Notes under the pieces: generated by a model
Database searches by the model: none
What the model was told of the DNA's origin: nothing
What the model saw: only the letters and a program-made list of their open reading frames with translations
Program-made: the position numbers and the translations under genes
Source of the DNA: Paradevosia shaoguanensis
GTDB taxonomy: Bacteria > Pseudomonadota > Alphaproteobacteria > Rhizobiales > Devosiaceae
Assembly: GCF_016801025.1 (NCBI RefSeq)
Contig: NZ_CP068983.1
Location: 1,426,001 to 1,490,000, forward strand
Length of the DNA stretch: 64,000 bases
Direction: 5' to 3'
Shown here: positions 33,365 to 42,383 of the stretch, piece after piece
Layout of the letters: each line of letters opens with the position of its first letter
Numbering within the stretch: the first letter of the stretch is position 1

Positions 33365-34264
33365 ATGATCACCGTTTTCGGCTCCTGCGGCCTCGACCTC
33401 ATCGCCAATGTCCCGCGCCTGCCGGCGCCAGGGGAAACCGTTCTGGGCGGCGTCTTCGGCATGTCGCCGGGCGGCAAGGGGGCCAACCAGGCCATGGCCG
33501 TCAAGCGCTCGGGCCGAGCGGTGCGCTTTGCCGGCGCGGTGGGCAATGACGATTTTGCGCCGCGTGCGCTCGAACTGCTCAAGGCGGATGGCGTGGACCT
33601 CGAAGCCACCAAGGTGGCGCAGGGCGAAGCCACGCAGATCGCTTCGATTTTCGTGGACGCCAAGGGCGAAAACGTCATCGCCGTGCTGCCGGGCGCCAAT
33701 GCCACGATGACGCCGGGCGATGCCGACACGGCGCTGGCCGACCTGCCGGCGGGCACGATCGTGATGATGCAGCAGGAGATCAACCAGAAGGCGACCGAAC
33801 GGGCGCTCGACATTGCGCGCGAAAAGGGGCTGGTCTCGATCCTCAATACCGCTCCGTTCCTGCCCGATACGCCGGGGATGGCGCACAAGGCGTCCATCCT
33901 CGTGGCCAACGAGACGGAATTCGCCCTGCTCTGCAACGGCAGGACCGAGCCGCTGGACGGATTGATGCAGGCCTGGGCGCGCGACAACAAGCAGACCGTG
34001 ATCGTTACGCTGGGCGCCGAAGGCGCGCGGGCAGCGACGGCGGACGGCACGATCATCTCCGTGCCGGCGTACAAGGTGACGCCGGTGGACACGGTGGGCG
34101 CGGGCGATACGTTCTGCGGATATCTGGCGGCGGGGCTGGACGAGGGGCTGAGCCTTGAGGCCGCAATGCGCCGGGCGGCGACTGCGGCGAGCCTGGCATG
34201 CCTCAAGCCGGGGGCGCAGCCGGCGGTTCCGACGATCGGGGACGTTGAGGCGGTGCTGGGGTAG
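33365..34264 (+). CDS. PfkB family sugar kinase (ribokinase-like)
   Basis: A 299-residue ribokinase-type kinase. Both PfkB signatures are present: SPGGKGANQAMAVKRSG near the N-terminus and DTVGAGDTFCGYLAAGL near the C-terminus, with the catalytic Asp in GAGD. The sequence is closest in style to RbsK (GSCGLDLIANVPRLPAPGET), but the sugar is not proven and no transporter adjoins it. GGAGGG precedes ATG 33365. It ends the NAT-YdeI-DUF1697-PfkB run, followed by repeat DNA. Confidence 0.88.
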   Translation: MITVFGSCGLDLIANVPRLPAPGETVLGGVFGMSPGGKGANQAMAVKRSGRAVRFAGAVGNDDFAPRALELLKADGVDLEATKVAQGEATQIASIFVDAKGENVIAVLPGANATMTPGDADTALADLPAGTIVMMQQEINQKATERALDIAREKGLVSILNTAPFLPDTPGMAHKASILVANETEFALLCNGRTEPLDGLMQAWARDNKQTVIVTLGAEGARAATADGTIISVPAYKVTPVDTVGAGDTFCGYLAAGLDEGLSLEAAMRRAATAASLACLKPGAQPAVPTIGDVEAVLG

Positions 34265-34293
34265 GTTTCTGGGGCGCGGTTGGTGCCTGTGGC

Positions 34294-34351
34294 ACCCCTC
34301 ACCCGCCCGTTGGGCACCCTCTCCCTCAAGGGGAGAGGGCGATGGGGTGAG
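34294..34351. repeat. Short G/C palindromic repeat (distinct from family B)
   Basis: CCCTCACCCG and CCCTCTCCC, followed by TCAAG and the inverted GGGAGAGGG and GGGGTGAG, form a compact stem downstream of the PfkB gene. It is reminiscent of REP-type repeats and may act as that gene's transcript end. Confidence 0.55.
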
Positions 34352-34387
34352 ATTGCGCTCAAAGTTGCCGTTGAGTTCGCCTCAACC

Positions 34388-34490
34388 GCAGTTCTTCCCC
34401 GGACTTGATCCGGGCCTATTGCACCGCGCCACTCGGGTGGAGGCATCCGTGGGCCCCGGCTCTGCGGCCGGGGAAGTGCGGTGGCGGGGT
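34388..34490. repeat. Family A palindromic core, copy 3
   Basis: CTTCCCCGGACTTGATCCGG, CCACTCGGGTGG and GGGCCCCGGCTCTGCGGCC occur in the same order and spacing as in the elements at 1699 and 50249. No 15-bp termini are present. It lies between the convergent PfkB and secreted-protein genes. Confidence 0.65.
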
Positions 34491-34538
34491 GAAGATCAGA
34501 GCGGCGTTGGCTGAAACTCAGCTCCAGACTACGTCGGG

Positions 34539-34988
34539 CTACTTCCCCTCGGCCCGGGGCACCAGCGGGGTGCTGCCCTGGGGGCCGCCCGTGGCGGCGT
34601 CGTAGGCGACGAGGTAGCGGACGAGGAGCGGGACGAGGGAATCGGCGGTGACCACGGCCGATTGCAGGATCACGAACTGGCCGGCGGGAAGATCGAGCGG
34701 GGATTTGGCGCAATCCGCGACGACGGGTACGGCGCGCTTGCCGGTTTCGATATAGCGCTGCAGCGTGGGCAGCATGGAGGCGGCAGCGGTCTTGAGGGTG
34801 GCGAAGGCCGGCTGATCCTTGTCGGCGACCTCGTCGTTCCAGACAGCGCGGGCCTGAACGAGCGCCATGAGGCCGTTCATCGTATCCTGGACACTCATGA
34901 AGCGGTCGGCATAAGGGCGGCAGTCTTCGGCAATGGCGGGTGTGGCCAGCAAGGCAGCGGCCAGGGCGATGGGAGCGAGGAGGCGCAT
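34539..34988 (-). CDS. Secreted hypothetical protein
   Basis: A 149-residue protein with a signal peptide (MRLLAPIALAAALLATPAIA, cut near residue 20) and a helical mature part with two cysteines (EDCRPYADRF and VVADCAKSPLD) that could form a disulphide. No known domain is recognised. A GGAGAGA site precedes the ATG at 34988; a longer open frame upstream is an artefact. It is predicted to be periplasmic. It lies between the family A repeat and a glycosyltransferase gene on the same strand, 77 bases downstream of the latter. Confidence 0.75.
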   Translation of the reverse strand: MRLLAPIALAAALLATPAIAEDCRPYADRFMSVQDTMNGLMALVQARAVWNDEVADKDQPAFATLKTAAASMLPTLQRYIETGKRAVPVVADCAKSPLDLPAGQFVILQSAVVTADSLVPLLVRYLVAYDAATGGPQGSTPLVPRAEGK

Positions 34989-35065
34989 GTCGGTTCTCTC
35001 CGGTATGGGGGAGACGCTGCGGGTATTTGCGGGGGTTGTCCAGCCTGGGATTGCGAGGCTCCGCG

Positions 35066-35917
35066 TCAGTGCCCGGCGGCGCGGATCATGGGTTCGATCG
35101 TGTCTTCGAAGAGGGCACCGGGCTTTTCGGCCAGGACCTGCGGATAAAGCTTTTCGGCTTCCAGCGACAGGCGCAGGAATTGGGCGATGCCCTCGGCGGC
35201 GGCGGGGTCGGCCATGGGATAGAAGCCGGCTTCGAGGCGGGCGAGCAGCAGGGTCTTGGAGTGGATCATGCGCTCGGTGAAGCCGGAAGCGTTGCTCATC
35301 GAGCTCGAAATCTTGACGTAGTCGTGAAGCGGCGTCCCCAGATACATTTCGGTCGCGGCGGTGCGGTAGAGGCCCATCAGAAAATCGAGATCGGTCATGT
35401 TGGGCAGGTCGGGGTCGTAGCGCGAATCGGCGCGGCGGCGGTCCCAGACGACCATGGTGTCCATGGAAAGGCTCACCCATTTATGCCCCGAGGCCTTGAG
35501 CACGCGATCGGGGCCCTGCCCGACGGTGCGCAGCGAGGTGAAATCGGGGCGCATGACGTCGAGCGAAGTCGCGACGACAGGCTGGTGTTCGAGAGCGGCG
35601 ACGGCCAGTTCCAGCTTGCGGGGCTTGAAGCGGTCATCGGCGTCGAGCAGGGCCGCATAGGGTGTATCGAGGAGATCGAGCACCATGTTGCGGGCGCGGG
35701 TCGAGCCGCCGCCGACCTTGCCGGAGGAATGGAAACGCAGGCGGGGATCGGAAAGGCCGTTGTCGACCAGGAACTTGCCGTAGTCGACGCCGTCATCCGA
35801 GATGATGTGGTGCTCGAAATCGGCATGCGTCTGCATGAGGACGCTGCGCACGGTGGCGGCGATCGTATCCTGCGCGCGGAAGGCGGGCGTGATGACGGCT
35901 ACGGTCTGGTTCCCCAA
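35066..35917 (-). CDS. Glycosyltransferase family 2
   Basis: A 283-residue GT-A fold glycosyltransferase. The nucleotide-sugar part starts VAVITPAFRAQDTIAATVRS, then ISDDGVDY, and the metal-binding DXD region is ALLDADDRFKPRKLE. The C-terminal half is variable and sets the acceptor, which is unknown. No membrane segment is evident, so it is probably peripheral at the inner membrane. The start is TTG 35917 behind a GGGGGA site. No other polysaccharide gene adjoins it. Confidence 0.88.
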   Translation of the reverse strand: MGNQTVAVITPAFRAQDTIAATVRSVLMQTHADFEHHIISDDGVDYGKFLVDNGLSDPRLRFHSSGKVGGGSTRARNMVLDLLDTPYAALLDADDRFKPRKLELAVAALEHQPVVATSLDVMRPDFTSLRTVGQGPDRVLKASGHKWVSLSMDTMVVWDRRRADSRYDPDLPNMTDLDFLMGLYRTAATEMYLGTPLHDYVKISSSMSNASGFTERMIHSKTLLLARLEAGFYPMADPAAAEGIAQFLRLSLEAEKLYPQVLAEKPGALFEDTIEPMIRAAGH

Positions 35918-36047
35918 GGAAATCCCCCTTTAACGGCTTTCGGCGCAATCTTGAACGCCCGCGAACCCTGTCCCATATCTTGCTCAGGAAATCGGTGCCA
36001 CTCACTCGGGTCGGTTTCCAGCGTTGCTTATTCAAGGACGGTTGTTG

Positions 36048-36464
36048 ATGTCTCGCATATCACTCTTTTCGGCGCCGTTTCTTCTGGGCTTCGATGCCTT
36101 CGAAGAACGTGTCGACCGCCTTTCGAAGGCGGCGGATGGCTATCCGCCGTACAATATCGAAAGGCGCTCGGGGGCCGAAGGAGCAGAGTGCTTCCTCATC
36201 TCCATCGCAGTGGCAGGGTTCGCAAAAGACGAGCTCGAAGTCATTTGGGAAGACAACCAGCTCATAGTCAGGGGGCGTCAGAAGGACGACCCTTCGCGTG
36301 AGTTCCTGCATCGCGGGATCGCCGCACGCCAGTTTCAACGCAGCTTTCTCCTCGCCGACGGCGTTGTCGTCAAGGATGCTGCGCTCCGGGACGGCATGCT
36401 GATTGTCACCGTGGTGCGCCCCAGGATCGACAAGGTCGCAAGGCGCATCGAAATTCGTTCGTGA
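36048..36464 (+). CDS. Small heat shock protein, Hsp20 family
   Basis: A 138-residue alpha-crystallin-type chaperone. It opens MSRISLFSAPFLLGFDAFEE, like the rhizobial HspD/IbpA group, with YPPYNIERRSGAEG before the crystallin domain. The domain contains AVAGFAKDELEVIWEDNQL and RGIAARQFQRSFLLADGV, and the end IVTVVRPRIDKVARRIEI has the C-terminal anchor region. It holds unfolding proteins under stress. The DUF1150 gene follows after 14 bases, a pairing common in this order. I see no ROSE-type element in the short upstream region. Confidence 0.92.
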   Translation: MSRISLFSAPFLLGFDAFEERVDRLSKAADGYPPYNIERRSGAEGAECFLISIAVAGFAKDELEVIWEDNQLIVRGRQKDDPSREFLHRGIAARQFQRSFLLADGVVVKDAALRDGMLIVTVVRPRIDKVARRIEIRS

Positions 36465-36478
36465 GAGGAGTTGGGCAA

Positions 36479-36760
36479 ATGCAGAATAGAGACGAAACCG
36501 TCATCGATACCCAGGTCCATCCGCTCAAGACCCTGACCCCGGCGCAGTTCATGGCGCTGGGCGGCAGCGCGGTGGCCTTCGTCCGTCCCATTTCGGGCGA
36601 CGAGGTCAATACGCTTCTGTCCGAAGAAGGTTTCGAGCCCGATGGCTTGTACCATCTGGTCATGTCGGCCGACGGCACACCGCTGATGGTCGCCGATACG
36701 CGCGAGGCAGTGGACGAATGGCTGTCTGACCGCAATCTCGGCCTGGTGGCGCTGCACTAG
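36479..36760 (+). CDS. DUF1150 family protein
   Basis: A 93-residue acidic protein matching DUF1150: LKTLTPAQFMALGGSAVAFV, then LLSEEGFEPDGLYHLVMSAD and GTPLMVADTREAV. The function is unknown, but the gene regularly follows an Hsp20 gene in Hyphomicrobiales and is probably co-expressed with it. GGAG lies about 10 bases before ATG 36479. No terminator is obvious in the 83 bases before the convergent ptsN gene. Confidence 0.9.
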   Translation: MQNRDETVIDTQVHPLKTLTPAQFMALGGSAVAFVRPISGDEVNTLLSEEGFEPDGLYHLVMSADGTPLMVADTREAVDEWLSDRNLGLVALH

Positions 36761-36843
36761 GGCGTTCGCAAGCGCCCGCAGACAGAATCGAAACGGCGCT
36801 CCGCTGGCAGCGGCGCGCCGTCCATCAAGCCAATTGAATCGCC

Positions 36844-37308
36844 TCAGGCGGCGTAGGCCGCCAGGGGCTGAATCAGGAGCCGGTAAAGCTTGTGCGGATC
36901 ATTGGTCCGGCGCAGGTCATCCACCAGGGCCTCGGTGCGCAGCAGACGCGCTACGCGGGCGAGGGCCTTGAGGTGATCGGCGCCGGCGCCGACCGGCGCC
37001 AGCAGCATCATGACGAGATCCACCGGCTGGTCGTCGATCGAATCGAAATCGATCGGCTGGTCCAGCTTGGCGAACAGCGCCGTGACGGCGGGGAGCCCGG
37101 CAATCTTGCCGTGGGGAATGGCAATGCCGTTCCCCAGGCCCGTCGAGCCAAGAGCCTCGCGATCGCTGAGTGCGGTGAAGATCGACTGCTGATCCAACCC
37201 GGTCGCCTGAGCAGCATGCTGGCTCAAGACTTCCAGCAGCTCGGTCTTGGTCTTAACACCCGTACATGCAAGAACTGACTCCTCGGCGAGGATGTCTGAA
37301 AGTTCCAT
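36844..37308 (-). CDS. ptsN: PTS EIIA-Ntr (PtsN)
   Basis: A 154-residue EIIA of the nitrogen-related PTS. The phosphorylated histidine is in GIAIPHGKI. Other family pieces are LSDILAEESVLACTGVKTKT and VDLVMMLLAPVGAGADHLKA. It receives phosphate from the PtsP-HPr relay and controls potassium, carbon and nitrogen functions in relatives. ATG 37308 (MELSDIL) fits the usual length; a GTG further upstream is less likely. It follows hpf by 48 bases at the end of the lpt-rpoN-hpf-ptsN run, and with HPr, EIIA(Man) and HprK makes a permease-free PTS. Confidence 0.94.
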   Translation of the reverse strand: MELSDILAEESVLACTGVKTKTELLEVLSQHAAQATGLDQQSIFTALSDREALGSTGLGNGIAIPHGKIAGLPAVTALFAKLDQPIDFDSIDDQPVDLVMMLLAPVGAGADHLKALARVARLLRTEALVDDLRRTNDPHKLYRLLIQPLAAYAA

Positions 37309-37356
37309 TGAAGAAACCTGTTCGATGTCGTTTGGAATTGGGTTTAGCAAACAGCC

Positions 37357-37926
37357 CTAGTTTGCGCTCAAGGCGGGATCAATCCAGCCAATATTGCCGT
37401 CGGCCCGGCGATAAACCACATTCAGTCCGCCATGTCCAGCATGACGGAATACCACTACATCGGACTGGCTCAAATCCAGCTCCATCACGGCTTCACCCAC
37501 GCTCAGGCGGCGCAGGCTCGCCGTGCCTTCGGCGATAACCGGGGGGCTGAAATCGGCGTCGAGCTCGTCATGTTCTCCAGGCGCAGCAAGCACATAGGCC
37601 TGGGCAGTGCCCTCCTCGTCCTCCGGGCGCCGGCGATGCTGCTTCAATTTCCTGTTATAGCGGCGCAGGCGCTTCTCGATATTGCCGGCCATGACCTCGT
37701 AGGCCAGGGTCGGGTCGTTCTCGGCCGCACTGGCCTGGAGCGTCATGCCCGAATCGAGGTGCACGACGCAATCGGCGCTATATCCCCCGCCGTCGTGGGA
37801 GAGAGTGAGATGTCCTTTATAGCCCCCGTCGAAATACTTGGTGACCACTGAGTTGAAATGGTCGACGGCCTTGCTGCGCAAGGCATCGCCAACATCCATG
37901 TTCTTGCCCGATACACGTAAGGTCAT
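37357..37926 (-). CDS. hpf: Ribosome hibernation promoting factor, long form
   Basis: A 189-residue long HPF. The N-terminal S30AE domain (MTLRVSGKNMDVGDALRSKA, later EVMAGNIEKRLRRYNRKLKQ) binds the 30S decoding region. The C-terminal domain (LSVGEAVMELDLSQSDVVVF, RRADGNIGWIDP) dimerises ribosomes into 100S particles in stationary phase. GAGGGG lies before ATG 37926. It is placed between rpoN and ptsN, as in most Proteobacteria, and has a 217-base upstream gap that may hold its own promoter. Confidence 0.95.
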   Translation of the reverse strand: MTLRVSGKNMDVGDALRSKAVDHFNSVVTKYFDGGYKGHLTLSHDGGGYSADCVVHLDSGMTLQASAAENDPTLAYEVMAGNIEKRLRRYNRKLKQHRRRPEDEEGTAQAYVLAAPGEHDELDADFSPPVIAEGTASLRRLSVGEAVMELDLSQSDVVVFRHAGHGGLNVVYRRADGNIGWIDPALSAN

Positions 37927-38143
37927 GGCTACCCCTCTCATTCGATAGATCGGCGCGGGCCCCAGCCATTTTGTTCGCGAAATGGTTCTCCCGCATCTGC
38001 ATGGTAGACCCGGCACGAAGGGGGATCAAACCCAGCAAGCTGGTCACGGGCGCAATTGCAGGGGTGACAGACGCGGCAAGGAGGACTAGCCTTCCCACCA
38101 TCGAACTTCCCGAACACGCTTAGTTGATCGTCGCTCGCCGCCC

Positions 38144-39649
38144 TCAGGGCGTGGCCGAGAGCGCTCGCTTCTGCCGCCGGCGGATGACGGAGGACGGAAT
38201 GTTCATGCCCTCCCGGTATTTGGCGACGGTGCGCCGGGCGACATCGATCCCCTGCTCGCGCTTGAGCATCTCGGCGATCGTGTCGTCCGAGAGGATGTCG
38301 GCGGGCGACTCGGCATCGATGAGCTGGCGGATGCGGTGGCGCACGGCCTCGGCCGAATGATCCTCGCCCCCAGTGGAGGACGCCAGCGCGGTGGTGAAGA
38401 AATACTTCATCTCGTAGAGGCCGCGGGGGGTCGACATGTACTTGTTGGAGGTGACGCGGCTGACGGTCGATTCGTGCATCTGGATGGCGTCGGCCACCAT
38501 GCGCAGGGTCATGGGCTTGAGGTGCGAGACGCCGTTGACCAGGAACCCATCCTGCTGGCGCACGATCTCGATGGCGACCTTGAGAATGGTCTGGGCGCGC
38601 TGGTCGAGGCTCTTGGCCAGCCAGTTGGCGGTCTGGAGGCAATCGGAGAGGAAGGCCTTTTCGGTGGCGTCGCGGGTCTTGCCGGTGACGGTGGCGTAGT
38701 AGGTGCGGTTGACCAGCACCTTGGGCAGCACGTCGGAGTTGAGCTCGACCGCCCAGCCCCCACCGGCGCCCTCGCGCACGAACACATCGGGCACCACCGC
38801 CTCGACCGGGGCGCCGTCAAAGGCGCGACCGGGCTTGGGGTCGAGTTCGCGCAATTCGGCCAGCATGTCGACGAGATCCTCGCGGTCGGCGCCGACGGCG
38901 CGGGCGAGGCCCGTCATGTCATGGGCGGCGAGAAGATCGAGATTGGCGAGGAGCCGCGCCATAAGGGGATCGAGCCGATCCTTCTCGCGCAGCTGGATGG
39001 CGAGGCATTCGGGGACGGTGCGGGCGAAGACGCCGATGGGATCGCAGCCCTGGACCCTGAGCAGCACGGCTTCGATCCGCGCTTCGTCGGTGCCGAGCTG
39101 GGCGGCGATGGCATCGAGCTCGGTAGCAAGGTAGCCGGCCTCGTTGAGGCTATCGATGAGGGCGCGGGCGATGAAGCGCTCGGCCGGGTCCTTGAGGATC
39201 AGGTTGACCTGGGATTCGAGGTGATCGGAAAGGCTGGGGCGGGCGGCGACATATTGATCGATGTCGGGGGCCTCCCCGCTCTCGGAAAGGCCGCGCCCTT
39301 CGGGCCAGGTGGTCGACTGGCTGACCGAATCCTGGCCGACCTGCTCGGGAAAGACGTTTTCGACGGCGGTATCGAGGCCATCGGCAATAGAACTGGCCGA
39401 CTGGATGCGCTCGGAATGATCGACCGTATCCTCGTAGGCGCTCAACTCGGCCGGGCGTTCGGGCTGGTCGCCGCCATCATCGGGCGCGCCCTCCTCGCGG
39501 TCGAGGAGCGGATTGCGCAGCAATTCGGTTTCGACGAAGGCGTTGAGTTCGAGATGGCTGAGCTGGAGCAGGCGGATCGACTGCATGAGCTGAGGCGTCA
39601 GCGTCAAGCTCTGTGCCTGCCGTACCTCCAGCCGGGGCGTCAATGCCAT
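38144..39649 (-). CDS. rpoN: RNA polymerase sigma-54 factor
   Basis: A 501-residue sigma-54. Region I is Gln/Leu-rich (QSLTLTPQLMQSIRLLQLSH), the acidic region II follows, the core-binding and HTH region includes MRMVADAIQMHESTVSRVTS, and the RpoN box ARRTVAKYRE lies near the C-terminus for -24 recognition. It directs transcription of nitrogen, dicarboxylate and other genes with enhancer proteins. ATG 39649 (MALTPRLEVRQ) matches family starts. It lies downstream of lptB in the conserved order lptC-lptA-lptB-rpoN. Confidence 0.96.
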   Translation of the reverse strand: MALTPRLEVRQAQSLTLTPQLMQSIRLLQLSHLELNAFVETELLRNPLLDREEGAPDDGGDQPERPAELSAYEDTVDHSERIQSASSIADGLDTAVENVFPEQVGQDSVSQSTTWPEGRGLSESGEAPDIDQYVAARPSLSDHLESQVNLILKDPAERFIARALIDSLNEAGYLATELDAIAAQLGTDEARIEAVLLRVQGCDPIGVFARTVPECLAIQLREKDRLDPLMARLLANLDLLAAHDMTGLARAVGADREDLVDMLAELRELDPKPGRAFDGAPVEAVVPDVFVREGAGGGWAVELNSDVLPKVLVNRTYYATVTGKTRDATEKAFLSDCLQTANWLAKSLDQRAQTILKVAIEIVRQQDGFLVNGVSHLKPMTLRMVADAIQMHESTVSRVTSNKYMSTPRGLYEMKYFFTTALASSTGGEDHSAEAVRHRIRQLIDAESPADILSDDTIAEMLKREQGIDVARRTVAKYREGMNIPSSVIRRRQKRALSATP

Positions 39650-39762
39650 GCCGATACAATCCCAAATCGCAACCGGCGGCACCATGACTGATTGCGCCCA
39701 CGAGGACAAGCGCGATCGAGCAAGTTTCGTGCCACTCCCGGCTAAGGACTTGTGGCAATTGG

Positions 39763-40527
39763 CTAAGTATCGAAAGTGTCGCCCAGATAGACGCGGCGGG
39801 CGTCGGGGTCGGCCTTGATGGTCTCGGGGCGCCCCTGGATCATCACCTTGCCTTCGTAGATGAGGTAGGCGCGATCGACGAGGCTGAGCGTCTCGCGGAC
39901 CGAATGGTCGGTGATGAGGACGCCGATGCCGCGCTCGGTGAGCTGGCGGACGAGGCCCTTGACCTCGGCCACGGCGATCGGATCGACGCCGGCAAAAGGC
40001 TCGTCGAGCAGCATGAAGACCGGATCGGCCGCCAGGGCGCGGGCGATTTCGGCGCGCCGCCGCTCGCCGCCGGAGAGAGCCAGGGCGTTGGAATCGCGCA
40101 AATGGCTGATGGAGAATTCCTCGAGCAGCTCATCGAGCCGGCGCTTGCGCTCGGCGCCCGAGCGCACATGGCCTTCGAGAATGGCGAGTATATTGTCCTT
40201 GACCGAGAGGCCGCGAAAGATCGAGGGCTCCTGCGGCAGGTAGCCGATGCCCAGCCGGCCGCGCTGGAAGAGCGGCAGGTGGGTGATCTTGTGGCCATCG
40301 AGCCGGATTTCGCCGTGATCGGGCTTGATGAGGCCCATGATCATGGTGAAGACGGTGGTCTTGCCGGCGCCGTTGGGGCCAAGCAGGCCTACCGCCTCGC
40401 CGCGCCGGACGGCAAGGCTCACATCCGAGACGACGACGCGCTTGCCGAAATGCTTGGCGAGGCCATGGGCTACCAGCCAGCCGGTCTGGTCGATACGGAC
40501 ATCTTCCTCGGAGACGGTCTGGTTCAT
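39763..40527 (-). CDS. lptB: LPS export ABC transporter ATP-binding protein LptB
   Basis: A 254-residue cytoplasmic ATPase powering the LptB2FG extractor that lifts LPS from the inner membrane. It has Walker A LLGPNGAGKTT, signature LSGGERRRAEIARAL, Walker B VFMLLDEPFAGVD and the switch His in LITDHSVRET. The N-terminal extension MNQTVSEEDVRIDQTG is typical of rhizobial LptB. The ATG overlaps the lptA stop (ATGA). Confidence 0.96.
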   Translation of the reverse strand: MNQTVSEEDVRIDQTGWLVAHGLAKHFGKRVVVSDVSLAVRRGEAVGLLGPNGAGKTTVFTMIMGLIKPDHGEIRLDGHKITHLPLFQRGRLGIGYLPQEPSIFRGLSVKDNILAILEGHVRSGAERKRRLDELLEEFSISHLRDSNALALSGGERRRAEIARALAADPVFMLLDEPFAGVDPIAVAEVKGLVRQLTERGIGVLITDHSVRETLSLVDRAYLIYEGKVMIQGRPETIKADPDARRVYLGDTFDT

Positions 40528-40979
40528 TTCGAACTGAACACACCCGTGACGCGGCCGCCCTTGGAGCCGGTGAAGGTGGAGGTATTGGTCTTGAGGTTCA
40601 CCACCAGTTCGGGTCCGGTCAGCTTGCTGGTCGCATTGGTGACGGTGACGTTGCCGGTCAAATGCAGCACTTCGGTGGCAGGGTCGTAGACCGCCTTTTC
40701 CCCGCTCGCGTCCTGCTCGGAGGTCTTGATGCGCACCTGGCCGGTGGCCTCGAAGCTCTGGACGTCGGTGGTACCCTTTTCGCCGTAGGCGATGACGACC
40801 TGCTCGGCCCAGAGATCGACGCTGGGTGTCTTGACCACGACATTGCCCTTGAAGGTGGCGTGGTGGTTGGCCTCATCGATGGTGAAATTGTCGCCGGTAA
40901 TGGTGACCTCGTTGGCCGCCCGGGCGATGCCCAGGGTCGAGAAGACCAGAATCAATGCCAGGACCAGACGGGCGATCAT
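40524..40979 (-). CDS. lptA: LPS transport periplasmic protein LptA (OstA)
   Basis: A 151-residue periplasmic bridge protein that carries LPS across the periplasm. The signal peptide MIARLVLALILVFSTLGIARA is followed by an OstA-type beta-jellyroll (VTITGDNFTIDEANHHATFK, later AVYDPATEVLHLTGNVTVTN). It is shorter than E. coli LptA but normal for this order. It overlaps both neighbours by 4 bases (ATGA), so lptC-lptA-lptB are translationally coupled. Confidence 0.94.
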   Translation of the reverse strand: MIARLVLALILVFSTLGIARAANEVTITGDNFTIDEANHHATFKGNVVVKTPSVDLWAEQVVIAYGEKGTTDVQSFEATGQVRIKTSEQDASGEKAVYDPATEVLHLTGNVTVTNATSKLTGPELVVNLKTNTSTFTGSKGGRVTGVFSSK

Positions 40980-41638
40980 GAGGGTGACCCTTGTTCGGTT
41001 GCCGTGTCCGCTGCCGTGGGGCGGGACGGAACGGAAAGCGTTGCACGCTTGAAAGACCAGATGTTGGCGGCGGCGTCGTAAGTCAATCCTTCAGCGTCGA
41101 GAACCGAGCCGTCATTGAACTCGAAATGGGCGGGGCCGTTGGAAACCAGGGTCTGGGCCGGCCAATCGACCAGCGAATTGGTGATGGTGCCGGTAGTGCC
41201 GAAACTGTCGGAAATCGCGGCCTTGCCGTCGATCTCGACGCGCTGGCTGCCCATGTGGAGCGTGGCGCCATCGGCCCGGGCCGAGAGCACGCGGCCACTG
41301 GGCTGGGTCAGCGTGGCCTCGGCATTGACGAGATCGACATTATCCACCGCCGCCAGGGCCGCCGACGCGCTTTCGGCGGTCACCTGATAGACGGCGCCAT
41401 CGGCCATGACGCCATCATAGCGCGGCACATCGACCACGATCCGGTCCTGCTGGACGGTAACGCGGCCGATGGTGAAGTCGATGCCGATGCTGGCGAGGTA
41501 GATCTGGCCGACAATGCCGACCAGGACCAGCGCGCAGACGACCGGCACGGCGATGCGCAGCACCGAGACGAAGCGATTGCGGGCGGTGAGCCGCCCATAC
41601 ATCGCTTCGCGTTGGTCGGCGGTCGCCGAACGGCTCAT
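40976..41638 (-). CDS. lptC: LPS export system protein LptC
   Basis: A 220-residue bitopic inner-membrane protein. A membrane anchor near residues 25-50 (IAVPVVCALVLVGIVGQIYL) is followed by a periplasmic jellyroll that receives LPS from LptFG and passes it to LptA (for example GVMADGAVYQVTAESASAAL and LSARADGATLHMGSQRVEI). Overlap with lptA and the preceding RNase D gene (11-base gap) define the operon. The sequence is diverged from enteric LptC, as is usual; the call rests on layout and position. Confidence 0.9.
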   Translation of the reverse strand: MSRSATADQREAMYGRLTARNRFVSVLRIAVPVVCALVLVGIVGQIYLASIGIDFTIGRVTVQQDRIVVDVPRYDGVMADGAVYQVTAESASAALAAVDNVDLVNAEATLTQPSGRVLSARADGATLHMGSQRVEIDGKAAISDSFGTTGTITNSLVDWPAQTLVSNGPAHFEFNDGSVLDAEGLTYDAAANIWSFKRATLSVPSRPTAADTATEQGSPS

Positions 41639-41649
41639 GCCTTCAAATC

Positions 41650-42264
41650 CTAGCTATGGGCGAAGATGTCCGTCTCGCCCCAGCCGAGCAGGTCGAGCTC
41701 GATCCGGGTCTTGAGGAAACGGAAGCATTCATCGGCCAGTTCCATGCGGCCCTCGCGGCGCAGCATGCGGTCGAGATGGCGCTTGAGATCGTGCAGGTAG
41801 AGCACATCGGAGGCCGCATAATCGAGCTGGGCCTGCGAGAGCACCTCCCCGCCCCAATCGGACGATTGTTGCTGCTTGGAGAGATCGACGTTGAGCAGCT
41901 CGCGCACCAGGTCCTTGAGGCCGTGGCGATCGGTATAGGTGCGCACGAGCTTGGAGGCGATCTTGGTGCAGTAGACCGGGCCGGTCACGACGCCGAAGCG
42001 GTGCTTGAGCACGGCCATGTCGAAACGGGCATAGTGGAAGATCTTGGTCACGCCCGGGTCGGCGAGAAGCCTGGTGAGATTGGGCGCAGCATTGGAATCG
42101 GCCGGAATCTGCACGACATCGGCGCTGCCGTCGCCAGGCGACAGCTGCACCACGCACAGCCGGTCGCGGTGCGGATCGAGACCCATGGTCTCGGTGTCGA
42201 TCGCCACCTCGCGGCCATAACGTGAAAGATCGGGCAGATCGCCCTTGTGCAGCCGAACAGTCAT
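41650..42264 (-). CDS. rnd: Ribonuclease D-type 3'-5' exonuclease
   Basis: A 204-residue single-domain DEDDy exonuclease. Motifs are VAIDTETMGLDP (Exo I, D-x-E), KIFHYARFDMAVL (Exo II) and the C-terminal QLDYAASDVLYLHDL (Exo III, Tyr-Asp). The HRDC domains of E. coli RNase D are absent, as in many Alphaproteobacteria. It probably trims structured RNA 3' ends. ATG 42264 has GAGGT upstream. It heads the lptCAB-rpoN run. Confidence 0.9.
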   Translation of the reverse strand: MTVRLHKGDLPDLSRYGREVAIDTETMGLDPHRDRLCVVQLSPGDGSADVVQIPADSNAAPNLTRLLADPGVTKIFHYARFDMAVLKHRFGVVTGPVYCTKIASKLVRTYTDRHGLKDLVRELLNVDLSKQQQSSDWGGEVLSQAQLDYAASDVLYLHDLKRHLDRMLRREGRMELADECFRFLKTRIELDLLGWGETDIFAHS

Positions 42265-42383
42265 CCGTGACCTCACTCAATCGCAAACTGGGGCGTTGAT
42301 GCCATACCACACTGGGCTTGGAAAGTCTGACCTGGGGGCTTGACTGCCTTGTTTTGGCGCCAAACCTCAGCCAAGACGAAAAC